From Fredricksoniimonas sp964643325 (lineage in GTDB: Bacteria; Omnitrophota; Gorgyraeia; Zapsychrales; Fredricksoniimonadaceae): 15,857 nucleotides of DNA. The position numbers and the translations under genes were made by a program. Below are positions 1 through 8,200 of this stretch, one piece after another. A model generated the notes under the pieces. That model ran no database searches, was not told the DNA's origin, and worked only from the letters and a program-made list of their open reading frames with translations. The DNA is taken from assembly GCA_964643325.1 (NCBI GenBank), contig CAZXSE010000021.1, positions 1 through 15,857 on the forward strand, read 5' to 3'. Each line of letters starts with the position of its first letter. The stretch's first letter is position 1.

Positions 1-406
1 AGTGTTCCTTGAATGACGGGAAGATGAACGCGATCCACACCGCCAGCGTGAGCCAGCCGATCAGGGGCGTGCCGTGGAAGGACGATCTCAAGACAAGATA
101 TTCATAATTGTGCCCCAGGGCAAGCCCTGCCAGGCGCAGTGCAAAAAGGATCCGCAGAGAACTGATGTAGCGCGGCGGGGCGTTAAAAGCCTGCTGGAAG
201 AGCGGGATGACGATCAAACAGGAAAGCGCCGCGTTGAAGATGGCCATGGTGTACCAGAAACTTGCCGGAGGATGAAAAGCGATCAGGGTGTTGTAGTAAA
301 CAAAGGTCCCTCCGTCGGAGGACAGCAAGGCCAAAAGGCTTGACCCTGAAATGACCGCGAACAGGCAAAGATAGATCTTTAAGCCGAGATTGATTGGCAA
401 ACGCAT
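1..406 (-). CDS. Partial multi-pass membrane protein, unrecognised family
   Basis: An open frame on the minus strand runs from an ATG at 406-404 off the left edge, giving about 135 residues with no stop. It reads MRLPINLGLKIYLCLFAV at the N-terminus. Hydrophobic stretches near residues 9-28, 48-70, 82-98 and 112-130 suggest at least four membrane segments, with short polar loops containing aromatic residues. I do not recognise the family, so no function is assigned. The start is uncertain: the same frame stays open back to an ATG at 475 with plausible coding sequence, but neither start has a clear Shine-Dalgarno sequence. I prefer 406 because it places the first membrane helix at the N-terminus and does not run through the promoter of the divergent lemA gene. 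The frame on the opposite strand here encodes only a polar, low-quality peptide. Confidence 0.6.
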   Translation of the reverse strand, partial: MRLPINLGLKIYLCLFAVISGSSLLALLSSDGGTFVYYNTLIAFHPPASFWYTMAIFNAALSCLIVIPLFQQAFNAPPRYISSLRILFALRLAGLALGHNYEYLVLRSSFHGTPLIGWLTLAVWIAFIFPSFKEH

Positions 407-422
407 GCGCTTATTGTAAAAT
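394..422 (+). promoter_or_regulatory. Sigma70-type promoter for lemA/M48 pair
   Basis: TTGGCA (394-399) and TAAAAT (417-422) are separated by exactly 17 bp, each one mismatch from the consensus -35 and -10 hexamers. Transcription would start near 429, giving a leader of about 60 nt before the lemA ATG at 488. The promoter overlaps the favoured start codon of the divergent membrane-protein gene. Confidence 0.6.
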
Positions 423-487
423 AAGAACCATTCCCGATGGGGAAAATTCTCGTTTTCTTGCAACAACAGGATCATTAGGAGGAAGTT

Positions 488-1042
488 ATGATGACATTAT
501 GGATCGTTATCGGTGTTGTTGTGCTTGCGGCGCTGATCGTCATTGGCGGCTACAATGCGCTGGTGCAGTTGCGCATCAGTGTTCAGAACGCGTGGTCGCA
601 GATCGATGTTCAGCTCAAGCGCCGGCATGACCTGATCCCGAATCTGGTCGAGACGGCGAAGGGGTATATGGCGCACGAGCGCGGCACGTTCGAAAGCGTG
701 ACCAAGGCCCGTCAGATGGCGGTCGATGCCTCCAGCATCAAGGACAAGCTGGCCGCGGAGAACATGCTCACATCGACTTTGCGCAGTTTGATGGCTGTAT
801 CGGAGAATTATCCGAATTTGAAGGCCGATCAGAATATGATGCGCCTTCAGGAAGAGTTGACCACGACCGAGAACAAGATCGGTTTTGCCCGGCAGTATTA
901 TAACGATGAGGTCGGCCGTCTGAACACGGCCGTGCAGTCATTTCCCGGGAATGTCTGGGCCGGGATGTTCGGGTTCAAGACCGCGGAATTCTTTCAGGTC
1001 GAGACGCCCGCCGAAAGGCAGGCGCCACAGGTCAAGTTCTAA
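488..1042 (+). CDS. lemA: LemA family membrane-anchored protein
   Basis: The 184-residue product has the LemA layout: an N-terminal hydrophobic anchor (about residues 3-24), the family signature YNALVQLR near residue 22, then VQNAWSQIDVQLKRRHDLIPNLV, and a long helical body with ENxLTSTLRSLM and FARQYYNDEVGRLN. The length matches the family. LemA proteins have a short outward N-terminus and a helical cytoplasmic or periplasmic domain; their molecular role is unclear. The start has a very strong ribosome binding site (AGGAGG at 477-482, 5 nt before the ATG). The next gene, an M48 protease, follows after 18 nt. LemA next to an HtpX-like protease is a recurrent bacterial pairing and suggests a shared envelope quality-control role, which is an inference. 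Family assignment is firm; function is not. Confidence 0.93.
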   Translation: MMTLWIVIGVVVLAALIVIGGYNALVQLRISVQNAWSQIDVQLKRRHDLIPNLVETAKGYMAHERGTFESVTKARQMAVDASSIKDKLAAENMLTSTLRSLMAVSENYPNLKADQNMMRLQEELTTTENKIGFARQYYNDEVGRLNTAVQSFPGNVWAGMFGFKTAEFFQVETPAERQAPQVKF

Positions 1043-1060
1043 CAGGCCTCTGGGCGTAAC

Positions 1061-2671
1061 ATGCCATTTTCTTTTACGCAAATAGAGCAGGAAAAGTCCG
1101 GCACGATCAAGTTTGCGCTGGCGTTCCTGCTCTTTTTTTATTTCTTTTCCGCGCTTGTTTTGGTATATGCCACGAAGGTTTTCTTTTATTTGTCCTCCCT
1201 TGATACAACAATAGGCCCTCTGATGTGGCCATCCCTGGACGGAGCTACGGTCGGGTGGACTTTGCTGGGAGCGGTCCTGGGCGGGCTGGTCCATTGGGGG
1301 TTTTCCCAGCACGCGCTCATTGACAGGTCCCTGGGCATGATGAGCGCCCGTGCGGCAGATCCGGAGAATGACGACGAGCGCGTTTTCAGGAACGTTGTCG
1401 AGGAGGCGGCCGTTGCAACAGGTGGCAAGCACAAGGTAGAGCCGTATATCATTCCCACCGCGGCCATGAATGCGTTCGCGCTGCAGGATTCGGGCGGACG
1501 TTGTGTTATCGGCATTACCGAAGGGCTTTTGAAGCGCCTGAACCGTGAACAGCTTGAGGCGGTCATTGCCCATGAAGCGGGGCATATCGCAACCGGCGAC
1601 TGCCGCGAAACAACCACCACCATGGCGCTCTTTAAGACATTTGATAATATTTGCGATATGACCGGGCGGCTTGTTTTTTCATCGGCGCGCGTGGGCGCTG
1701 TCGGAGGGTATGCTTACGGGCGTTCCCGCCGGGGAAGCGACGGGCGACTCATGCTTTTCTTTTTAATGCTGTTCGTTCTTGCGTCGATATTGCGCTTGAT
1801 CGGGTTTTTGGGGTCCATGTTTATTTCGCGCCAGCGGGAATACAGAGCCGACGCTGTTTCGGCGCGATTGACGCGCAATCCCATGGCTTTGGCCGAGGCC
1901 TTGCATATTATCAGCGGCCGCTGGAAAGGCGGCGGCATGCCGGGTGAGAATATGGAAGCGATCTTTATTTCCAGTCCGCGCAAGAACGCGCTGGAACAGA
2001 GCTCCAATTTTATCGCCGACCTGTTCACAACGCATCCTCCCATTGAGAAGCGCATTGCCATCCTTTTAGACATGGCGCACGCCAGGCCCGATGATCTTGA
2101 GGCCGCGGCCAGACGGGCTCAGGCGCGTTTTGAGGCGCTGAATCCTGTGGAACCTAAGCCGCAGGCTCAAAAGGACCCTCTGGCGCCGTTACGCGGGCCT
2201 TTGGGGCCGGTCATGATCCCGATCCCGGGGATGGGGGCGGCGACAATGGCAACGGCTGTTAAGGATCAGTGCCCGCGTTGTCGTGTGGCGCTTCACGAAG
2301 AAACATACGAAGGCTTTTCCATTCTCAAATGCGTCCAGTGTCACGGCGTTCTTGCGAAAGAGCCGGATGTGCTTGGGATCGTGCATTCATACGAAAAGTC
2401 ATTTGATGATCGCATTGTCGAGAGGGGCCAGTTATTGCGCCGTCAGGCGGGCATGCTCAAACAGCATCCTTTTGACGCGATCTACGACGAGGAAAGTATC
2501 GTGTGCCCGTCATGCCTAGACAGTAATAATAAAATGCACCGGCGTTTTGTCAGCCCCAGGTTCCCGATCGAAGTCGACAAGTGCAAGACATGCGCCCGGG
2601 TGTGGTTTGACAAGGACGAGCTTGAAGTGTTGCAGTATTTGTATGAACTGGATCATCCAGGTGGCGCATGA
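1061..2671 (+). CDS. M48 (HtpX-like) membrane metalloprotease with C-terminal zinc ribbons
   Basis: The 536-residue protein carries a zinc-protease motif HEAGH at residues 171-175 within AVIAHEAGHIATGD. A downstream Glu (about residue 260) in SRQREYRADAVSARLT is the expected third zinc ligand of family M48. Hydrophobic segments lie near residues 15-45, 60-85 and 228-255, so the catalytic part is membrane-bound as in HtpX. After the protease domain and an Ala/Pro-rich linker come two cysteine pairs, C404-x2-C407 and C424-x2-C427, then C482-x2-C485 and C508-x2-C511, which look like two TFIIB-type zinc ribbons. E. coli HtpX (about 290 residues) lacks this extension. It follows lemA by 18 nt and probably shares its promoter. 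The ATG at 1061 has only a weak upstream purine tract. It probably degrades or surveys membrane proteins; the tail may bind substrate or a partner. Confidence 0.9.
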   Translation: MPFSFTQIEQEKSGTIKFALAFLLFFYFFSALVLVYATKVFFYLSSLDTTIGPLMWPSLDGATVGWTLLGAVLGGLVHWGFSQHALIDRSLGMMSARAADPENDDERVFRNVVEEAAVATGGKHKVEPYIIPTAAMNAFALQDSGGRCVIGITEGLLKRLNREQLEAVIAHEAGHIATGDCRETTTTMALFKTFDNICDMTGRLVFSSARVGAVGGYAYGRSRRGSDGRLMLFFLMLFVLASILRLIGFLGSMFISRQREYRADAVSARLTRNPMALAEALHIISGRWKGGGMPGENMEAIFISSPRKNALEQSSNFIADLFTTHPPIEKRIAILLDMAHARPDDLEAAARRAQARFEALNPVEPKPQAQKDPLAPLRGPLGPVMIPIPGMGAATMATAVKDQCPRCRVALHEETYEGFSILKCVQCHGVLAKEPDVLGIVHSYEKSFDDRIVERGQLLRRQAGMLKQHPFDAIYDEESIVCPSCLDSNNKMHRRFVSPRFPIEVDKCKTCARVWFDKDELEVLQYLYELDHPGGA

Positions 2672-2676
2672 GTGAA

Positions 2677-2799
2677 GGCGTGTCGATCGGCCCTTGGCGT
2701 GCTGGAGCCGCGACTTAGAGATCGGCTTACAATAATTATTAGAAAAAGACGATCTCTGGGAGCGGCGGAAGTACGCCAAGGGACGAGCATAGACGCGCC
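2677..2799 (+). repeat. Palindromic element A (dispersed hairpin family)
   Basis: A long imperfect palindrome begins 5 nt after the stop codon of the M48 gene. Stems from outside in: GGCGTGTC (2677-2684) with GACGCGCC (2792-2799, one G.T); TCG (2687-2689) with CGA (2784-2786); CCCTTGGCGT (2691-2700) with ACGCCAAGGG (2773-2782), a perfect 10 bp; GCCGC (2707-2711) with GCGGC (2762-2766); AGAGATCG (2717-2724) with CGATCTCT (2750-2757), a perfect 8 bp. The apical loop contains AGAAAAAG. The core 2707-2768 matches elements B and C, while the outer arms do not. It could be a structured 3'UTR RNA or a DNA hairpin repeat. No T-run follows, so it is not a standard terminator. Confidence 0.85.
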
Positions 2800-2819
2800 G
2801 GAACGTTGTTGATCTTCTG

Positions 2820-2943
2820 GGATGCGCTTTCGACCAGCTTCGGCGTGCTTTTTCCGCTCAACAGAGAGCGGCTTTTTCTCAAAAGAAGGTAACCCGCTCT
2901 CTAATTCGCGTCAAAAGCACGCCTTCAGCTGGTCAGCGCATCC
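2820..2943 (-). repeat. Palindromic element B (same family, opposite orientation)
   Basis: The core lies on the minus strand (2912 down to 2851), reading GACGCGAATTAGAGAGCGG, then a loop ending in AGAAAAAG, then CCGCTCTCT, then GTTGAGCGG. Outer stems are GGATGCGCT (2820-2828) with AGCGCATCC (2935-2943), GACCAGCT (2832-2839) with AGCTGGTC (2927-2934), and GGCGTGCTTTT (2842-2852) with AAAAGCACGCC (2913-2923), all perfect. The arms share no sequence with those of A or C. It sits about 40 nt upstream of the recG start, so it would lie in the recG leader if transcription begins further upstream, and it converges with element A. Confidence 0.85.
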
Positions 2944-2984
2944 ATAAGGCCGATCAAAAGCGCGTGCAAGAAGAGATTTGTTTT

Positions 2985-5057
2985 ATGGACTTATCCTGTC
3001 AATCTGTTCAATATCTCAAAGGCGTTGGGCCGGCGCGCGCGAAGCTCCTCGAGAATCTTGGCGTTCGCACCGTCGAGGACCTTCTTTATCTTTTTCCCCG
3101 CCGTTATGAAGACCGCAGCAAGCTGACACCCATCACGCAGTTAAAACCAGGCGAGTGGCACACGATCGCGGGCGAGGTCCTTGCCAAGAGCGGCCGGCGC
3201 ACCTTCTATAATAAAAAGCATGTGTTCGAGGCCGAGATCGGCGATGACGACGGGCGCGTGCATTGCGTCTGGTTCAATCAGCCTTATCTTGATAATTATT
3301 TCCATGTCGGGGAAAAGGTCGTCCTTTACGGGCGGGTGGATGTGTTTAAGGACCGACTGCAACTCATCGCGCCTGAATACGAGATCATTTCCCGGGAGGA
3401 CGAGGCTCTGAGCATGGAGCGGATCGTTCCCATGTATCCGCTGACAAAAGGCATGGGGCAGAGGTATCTGCGCAAGTTGATGGCAGGGGCTCTGGAACAA
3501 CATGCCCAAGATCTTGTTGATGTTATTCCGCCGGACATTCGTCAGCGCCAGAAGTTGGGGGGCATCAGTCATAGTATCGCCCAGATCCATTTTCCGGACA
3601 GTGTCGCGGCCCAGGATGAAGCGGATCGCCGCATTTCCTTTGAGGAGTTTTTCTTTTTTCAGGTCTGCGTCATCCTGCGGCGCATGGTCATGGCGCAGAA
3701 AAAAGGATTCAGCCACAAGGTCCCGCCGGGCGCGGAAGCAAAATTCGCGTCGCTTTTCCCGTTCGTTCTTACAAAGGACCAGCAGAAAGTCATTGCCGAG
3801 ATCAAGGCCGACATGAGAGGGCCGCGGCCCATGGTCAGGCTTTTGCAGGGGGATGTGGGTTGCGGCAAGACCGTTGTTGCATTGTTCGGTTGTTTGTTGT
3901 CTTTTCTCAATGGTAAACAGTCGGCCATCATGGCGCCGACGGAGATATTGGCTGAACAGCATTTTCAGACGCTCATTAAACATTTCTCCAGGCTCTCGCC
4001 CCGCAAACCTCGAGTTGCCCTTTTGAACAGCGCGCTCAATGCTAAAGACCGTGCCGCCCTGCATCAGGCGATCGCGAAAGGCGAGGTTGATATTGTCGTG
4101 GGCACGCACGCGCTCATCGAGGGCGCGGTCAAGTTCAAGAATTTGAGTTATGCGGTGATCGACGAACAGCACAAGTTCGGCGTCAAACAGCGCGCTTTGT
4201 TATCGTCAAAAGGCCGCAACCCCGATGTGCTGGTCATGACAGCGACGCCCATCCCAAGGACCTTATGCCTGACGCTTTACGGCGACCTTGATGTGTCGGT
4301 CATTGACGCAAAACCTAAAGGCAGAGGTGAGATCAAGACATATCATTTTGTGGGCGAGAAGGCCGAAGGCGTCTATAAACGTGTGGCCGAGTGGGTGGGT
4401 AAGGGCACGCAGGCTTATATTGTTTATCCGCTCATTGAGGAGTCTGAAAAAGCAGATCTTAAGGCCGCGACAGACATGTACGCGTATTTTCAAAAGAACG
4501 AGTTCAAGCATTTGCGCGTCGGGTTGGTGCACGGGCGCCTGCCGCGGGATGAGGCGCGGGCGGTCATGAACAAGTTCCAGAAGCATGAACTTGATATCCT
4601 GGTGACAACGACCGTGCTTGAGGTCGGGATCGATGTACCGGGCGCCAATGTGATGGTCATTGAGCATGCCGAGCGTTTCGGGCTTTCCCAGCTTCATCAA
4701 TTAAGGGGGCGTATCGGCCGCAGTGACAAGAGCGCGATATGCATTTTGCTGGGCGACCCGCGGACTGAGGACGGCAAGAAGCGCATCGACGCGCTGGTCA
4801 GTACAACGAACGGATTCAAGATATCAGAGCAGGACCTTGAGATCCGCGGCCCGGGGCAGTATTTCGGACGCCATCAGCACGGGCTCAATGAATTAAAAGT
4901 AACCAACCCTTTGACCCAGGTGCATGTGTTGGAAGCGGCGCGTAAAGAAGCCCTTGGGCTTGTAAAAACGGACGCGCTCTTGCGCAGGCATGAACTTGTC
5001 CGCAGGACGATCTATCAGCGTTATCCTGAATATTTGAAAATGATCCAGGCGGGGTAG
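2985..5057 (+). CDS. recG: ATP-dependent DNA helicase RecG
   Basis: The product of about 690 residues has the full RecG layout. The N-terminal wedge begins with LKGVGPARAKLLENLGVRTV and LFPRRYEDRS, followed by an OB-like fold. The superfamily 2 motor follows: motif I GDVGCGKT at residues 289-296, motif II DEQH at 393-396, motif III TATPIPRTL, and motif VI as QLRGRIGRS preceded by HAERFG. RecG remodels stalled replication forks and branched DNA. The length equals the E. coli protein (693). I chose the ATG at 2985 because the protein then begins MDLSCQSVQYLKGVGPAR, the usual RecG N-terminus; the frame is also open to a GTG at 2964. The ribosome binding site (AAGAAGAG) is modest. The gene is flanked by elements A and B upstream and C downstream, with no other gene in its transcription unit evident. 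Confidence 0.96.
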   Translation: MDLSCQSVQYLKGVGPARAKLLENLGVRTVEDLLYLFPRRYEDRSKLTPITQLKPGEWHTIAGEVLAKSGRRTFYNKKHVFEAEIGDDDGRVHCVWFNQPYLDNYFHVGEKVVLYGRVDVFKDRLQLIAPEYEIISREDEALSMERIVPMYPLTKGMGQRYLRKLMAGALEQHAQDLVDVIPPDIRQRQKLGGISHSIAQIHFPDSVAAQDEADRRISFEEFFFFQVCVILRRMVMAQKKGFSHKVPPGAEAKFASLFPFVLTKDQQKVIAEIKADMRGPRPMVRLLQGDVGCGKTVVALFGCLLSFLNGKQSAIMAPTEILAEQHFQTLIKHFSRLSPRKPRVALLNSALNAKDRAALHQAIAKGEVDIVVGTHALIEGAVKFKNLSYAVIDEQHKFGVKQRALLSSKGRNPDVLVMTATPIPRTLCLTLYGDLDVSVIDAKPKGRGEIKTYHFVGEKAEGVYKRVAEWVGKGTQAYIVYPLIEESEKADLKAATDMYAYFQKNEFKHLRVGLVHGRLPRDEARAVMNKFQKHELDILVTTTVLEVGIDVPGANVMVIEHAERFGLSQLHQLRGRIGRSDKSAICILLGDPRTEDGKKRIDALVSTTNGFKISEQDLEIRGPGQYFGRHQHGLNELKVTNPLTQVHVLEAARKEALGLVKTDALLRRHELVRRTIYQRYPEYLKMIQAG

Positions 5058-5062
5058 TAGGC

Positions 5063-5189
5063 GGCTTGTTGTGTGGCCGGTTGAAGGCATATTAAAGCCG
5101 CGAATTAGAGAGCGGCTTTCCTTATTCCCAGAAAAAGACGCTCTCTGTGAGCGGCGGTAATATGCCGAGACCGGCTGACACAACAAGCC
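5063..5189 (+). repeat. Palindromic element C (dispersed hairpin family)
   Basis: Starting 5 nt after the recG stop codon, stems from outside in are GGCTTGTTGTGT (5063-5074) with ACACAACAAGCC (5178-5189), a perfect 12 bp; GCCGGT (5076-5081) with ACCGGC (5170-5175); GGCATATTA (5086-5094) with TAATATGCC (5158-5166), a perfect 9 bp; GCCGC (5097-5101) with GCGGC (5151-5155); AGAGAGCG (5107-5114) with CGCTCTCT (5139-5146). An internal loop GAATT/GTGA separates the last two. The core 5097-5157 differs from element A at four positions outside the variable loop, while the arms are unrelated. Neither T-run nor transposase is nearby. Confidence 0.87.
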
Positions 5190-5238
5190 ATTCAGCTCCT
5201 ATTAATAATATTTTATATAAATTATTCCGCCCCCTTGA

Positions 5239-5279
5239 AAAAGCCCCCTCTATAAGGAATACTTATACAGGTGGCTTTT
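5239..5279 (+). terminator. Terminator-like hairpin in leader of the large exported-protein gene
   Basis: AAAAGCC (5239-5245) pairs with GGCTTTT (5273-5279), and TATAAG (5251-5256) pairs with CTTATA (5262-5267) around a GAATA loop. The middle of the stem has mismatches. The 3' arm ends in TTTT and the 5' side in an A-run, as in a bidirectional intrinsic terminator. It ends 19 nt before the GTG start of the next gene. It may end recG transcription or act as an attenuator if the promoter lies in the AT-rich tract at 5200-5225, where I see no convincing -35 box. Confidence 0.45.
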
Positions 5280-5298
5280 ATAAATCAGAGGGCAGGGT

Positions 5299-8200
5299 GT
5301 GATCAAAACAAGCTTTAAGAAGGTTATTGCCTGCATAACGCTTGCGTCGTTCATTGCGTTGAACGTCGGGCAGGTCTGTGCCCAGGGAGTCAACATCCCG
5401 GCGCCCGGGACCATGGTCGCGGTCAGTTCTTCGTTCGTTTCGCCCATCCTTAAAGGCATCAAGGTGGATCCTAAACAGCCGCTGAACTTTGATTTTATCC
5501 TGGACACAGGATCCGCCCCTGAAACGCCTGCGTTGCGTGATGAGGCGAACAAGCTCATCCGTTATTTTCTCGCGTCCCTGACCATTCCTGAAAAAGACCT
5601 TTGGGTCAACCTGTCGCCTTACGAAAAAGACCGCATCATCCCTGATGAGTTCAGCAAGACCGAGATGGGGCGCGACCTTTTGGCGCAGGATTATCTGTTG
5701 AAACAGATCACGGCATCGCTCATTTATCCCGAGAATGAAACAGGCAAGGCGTTCTGGGCGAAAGTGTATGCCGTGGCTTACGCCAAATACGGCGTAACGG
5801 ATGTGCCGGTGGATACATTCAATAAGGTCTGGATCGTGGCGGATAAGGCCAGGATCTATGAGAACGGCACGAATGCTTTTATCGTCGATGCACGGTTGAA
5901 GGTGATGACAGAGACGGATTACATGGCGCAAGCACAGACATCGGAGCATGGCGATGGTTTTTCCAAGGACATTATCCGCGAGGTCGTGATCCCCGTCCTC
6001 GAGAAAGAAGTGAATGAAGGCGCAAACTTTGCGTTATTGCGCCAGGTCTATTACTCGCTCATCCTTGCCAAGTGGTACAAGGAGGCGCTTAAAGGCGGGC
6101 TCATGGACCGGGAATACGCCGGACAGAATAAGACATCCGGGGTCGATCTTGCCGGGAAAGACGACAGGCAAAAGATCTACGCCCAGTATCTTGAAGCGTT
6201 CGCGAAAGGCGCTTTCAATTATGTGACAGAAGAATATGACGTCCGTGCGCAAAAGAAGGTCCCGAGGAAGTATTTTTCCGGCGGGTGTGATTTTTCCGAG
6301 AAATTGAAGACAGAAAAAACATCCGACGCGACCGAGATCGTGGCGACCGGAAAGGTCGTCGGCATTAACGGGTATTATCAGAACAGGAAGCAGAGGGAGC
6401 TTTTTATTGATCGCGTCAGGGCGCTTGATGGGTCAACGGTCGGGGAAGTGGACGACCTGCTCTTTACCATGACGCAAGGCTATGGCAGGGAGACCGGGAT
6501 CCTGGATCTGATGGAGTTGGCGCGTGAAGGGAACCTGGTGGCCAAGCAGATCCTGAAGAAAATGGTCTTTGATGTTCTGGCAAAGGTGGATGGTCCGACG
6601 GATATGAAGGATGAAGGTGACGGCTTTGAGGCTGTCAGGAAGGTTTTTCTTGATATGCTGCGGCAGCATCAGATCACCGTGACATTCTCGATCGACGAGC
6701 CGTCCGCGATCACATCCACACAGGGATTCTTAAGGTCGCTGGGCATACACAAGGATGATAATGTGCTCATTGCTTATTGGGGGCAGATCACCAAAGAAAT
6801 GGCAGAGGCGGCTTTTCCTGGGTACAAGGTGTTTTATGCCCAGAGCGTCGAATTCTCACAAATGCAAAAAGGCGTGACCATTGATTTTGATGATGAGGCA
6901 AGTTTTATGGTCGAGAACAATGGTTTGATCTTGCCTTATCATCCGTTCAAACTTGCTATTAAGAAAATTGATGACGCGCTTGTCGCAAAGATCAGGGCTG
7001 ATCTTGAAATAAAGGACCGTCAGGTCCTGGTCCTTGGCTCGATCAGCTCCCAGGACCTGATAAAAGTTGTCGATGTTTACAAGGATCTGTATGGCAGTGT
7101 CCCCGTGGATCAGGCGCCGGTCCTTGTTGTTGCGCCGAGGAACAGCCTTCTTAAGACGAGTGTGGAAATGCTGGGGGCCATTGCCATAGGCGGGATCATG
7201 GAACGGAAGGTTGCGCTAGACCCCGAGACCAAGGACAGAATGCCGTTCAGTTCAATGAAAGGGCGCAATGTCCTTTTGTTAAAGACGCAGGGCGAGTTGA
7301 TGCCTTTTTATGCGTTGCCGGATGCGATAGGGCTGATCTCGCCGGACCACAATCTTCTGGAGCCCGGTAGTCAGGGGAGCCCTGTCTTTTATTTCTCGCA
7401 GGGAGGGTATTATAACAATGCTAAGGTTAAGGCGGCCCTGGTCGGAGCAGGAGGGGCTCTTGAGTTCAGCGCGCAAAGACTTAAAGACATGGTCAATGAC
7501 GCGGGATTGCGCAGGGCCATTGGTAATAACGGGTTCGCGACATTCACGGGATTTGCTCCGGAGATCGCGATCATGACCGACATTGCCGTCGCAGGGACGC
7601 TGTTGATGGCTCTTTTTGAGAAGGCGGACCTTAAAAAGAAGAGCGTTGATGCGAGCCAGCTTGTTGAGGAGCTTCAACGGGTCCTGCCCGCGGCCGATGA
7701 TGAGGCGGCCGACTGGAAGAGCGCTGCCCGCGTCATCAGGAAGATCCGGAAGCAGGAGAGCGAAGGCGGATCAACGAAGATGTTCATCTTCGGCGGTTAT
7801 GATATCCCCAAGGCCGTGCGCAATAACATTCAGAGGGCGGGGATCGACATACAGATCGATTTTGATAGAAGGCTTGGCAAGGTGGATCTTTATGAGGCAT
7901 TATTCAGGGAACATCAGGGCGTCTTTGACAAGGCTGTTGAAAGGGAGTTCAGGCAGATATTCTCCTCGACGGTCGAGAATGCCGTTGACCAGCATGCTAC
8001 CAATGGAGTGACATTCGTGATCATCCGTGAGGGGCTGTCATATAAACGGATGACCATTTTTGATAATGGCAAGGGAGCGAGGGATAAGAAGGGGGTCAGG
8101 CTTCCAGATTTAAGAGATATCCTGCCGCGTAAGGCGACATTTGGTGTTGGCGGGGATCGCGGCATGGGGGTGCCAACAGCGCTGGAAGATTCGGATATAA

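Noticed and set aside
74..343. Plus-strand 89-codon frame over the left edge
   Set aside because: It encodes a charged, low-complexity-like peptide opposite a clearly hydrophobic multi-helix minus-strand frame, and lacks a good ribosome binding site.
938..1585. Minus-strand frame of 215 codons across lemA and the M48 gene
   Set aside because: It is antisense to two well-supported genes, and its predicted sequence shows no domain features.
2677..2943. Integron attC sites
   Set aside because: attC sites conserve short R'/R'' boxes at their ends (GTTRRRY type) with variable centres. Here the centre is conserved and the ends vary, and no integrase or cassette array is present.
3141..4172. Long minus-strand frame (343 codons) inside recG
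   Set aside because: It is an antisense shadow of a well-supported recG gene; the long opening follows from codon composition, and no protein motif is recognisable.
2677..5189. Intrinsic terminators as the explanation for elements A and C
   Set aside because: They are over 120 nt long with multiple internal loops and have no U-run after the 3' arm.
2677..5189. CRISPR array
   Set aside because: Only three copies, in mixed orientation, more than 2 kb apart, with no regular spacing and no cas genes.
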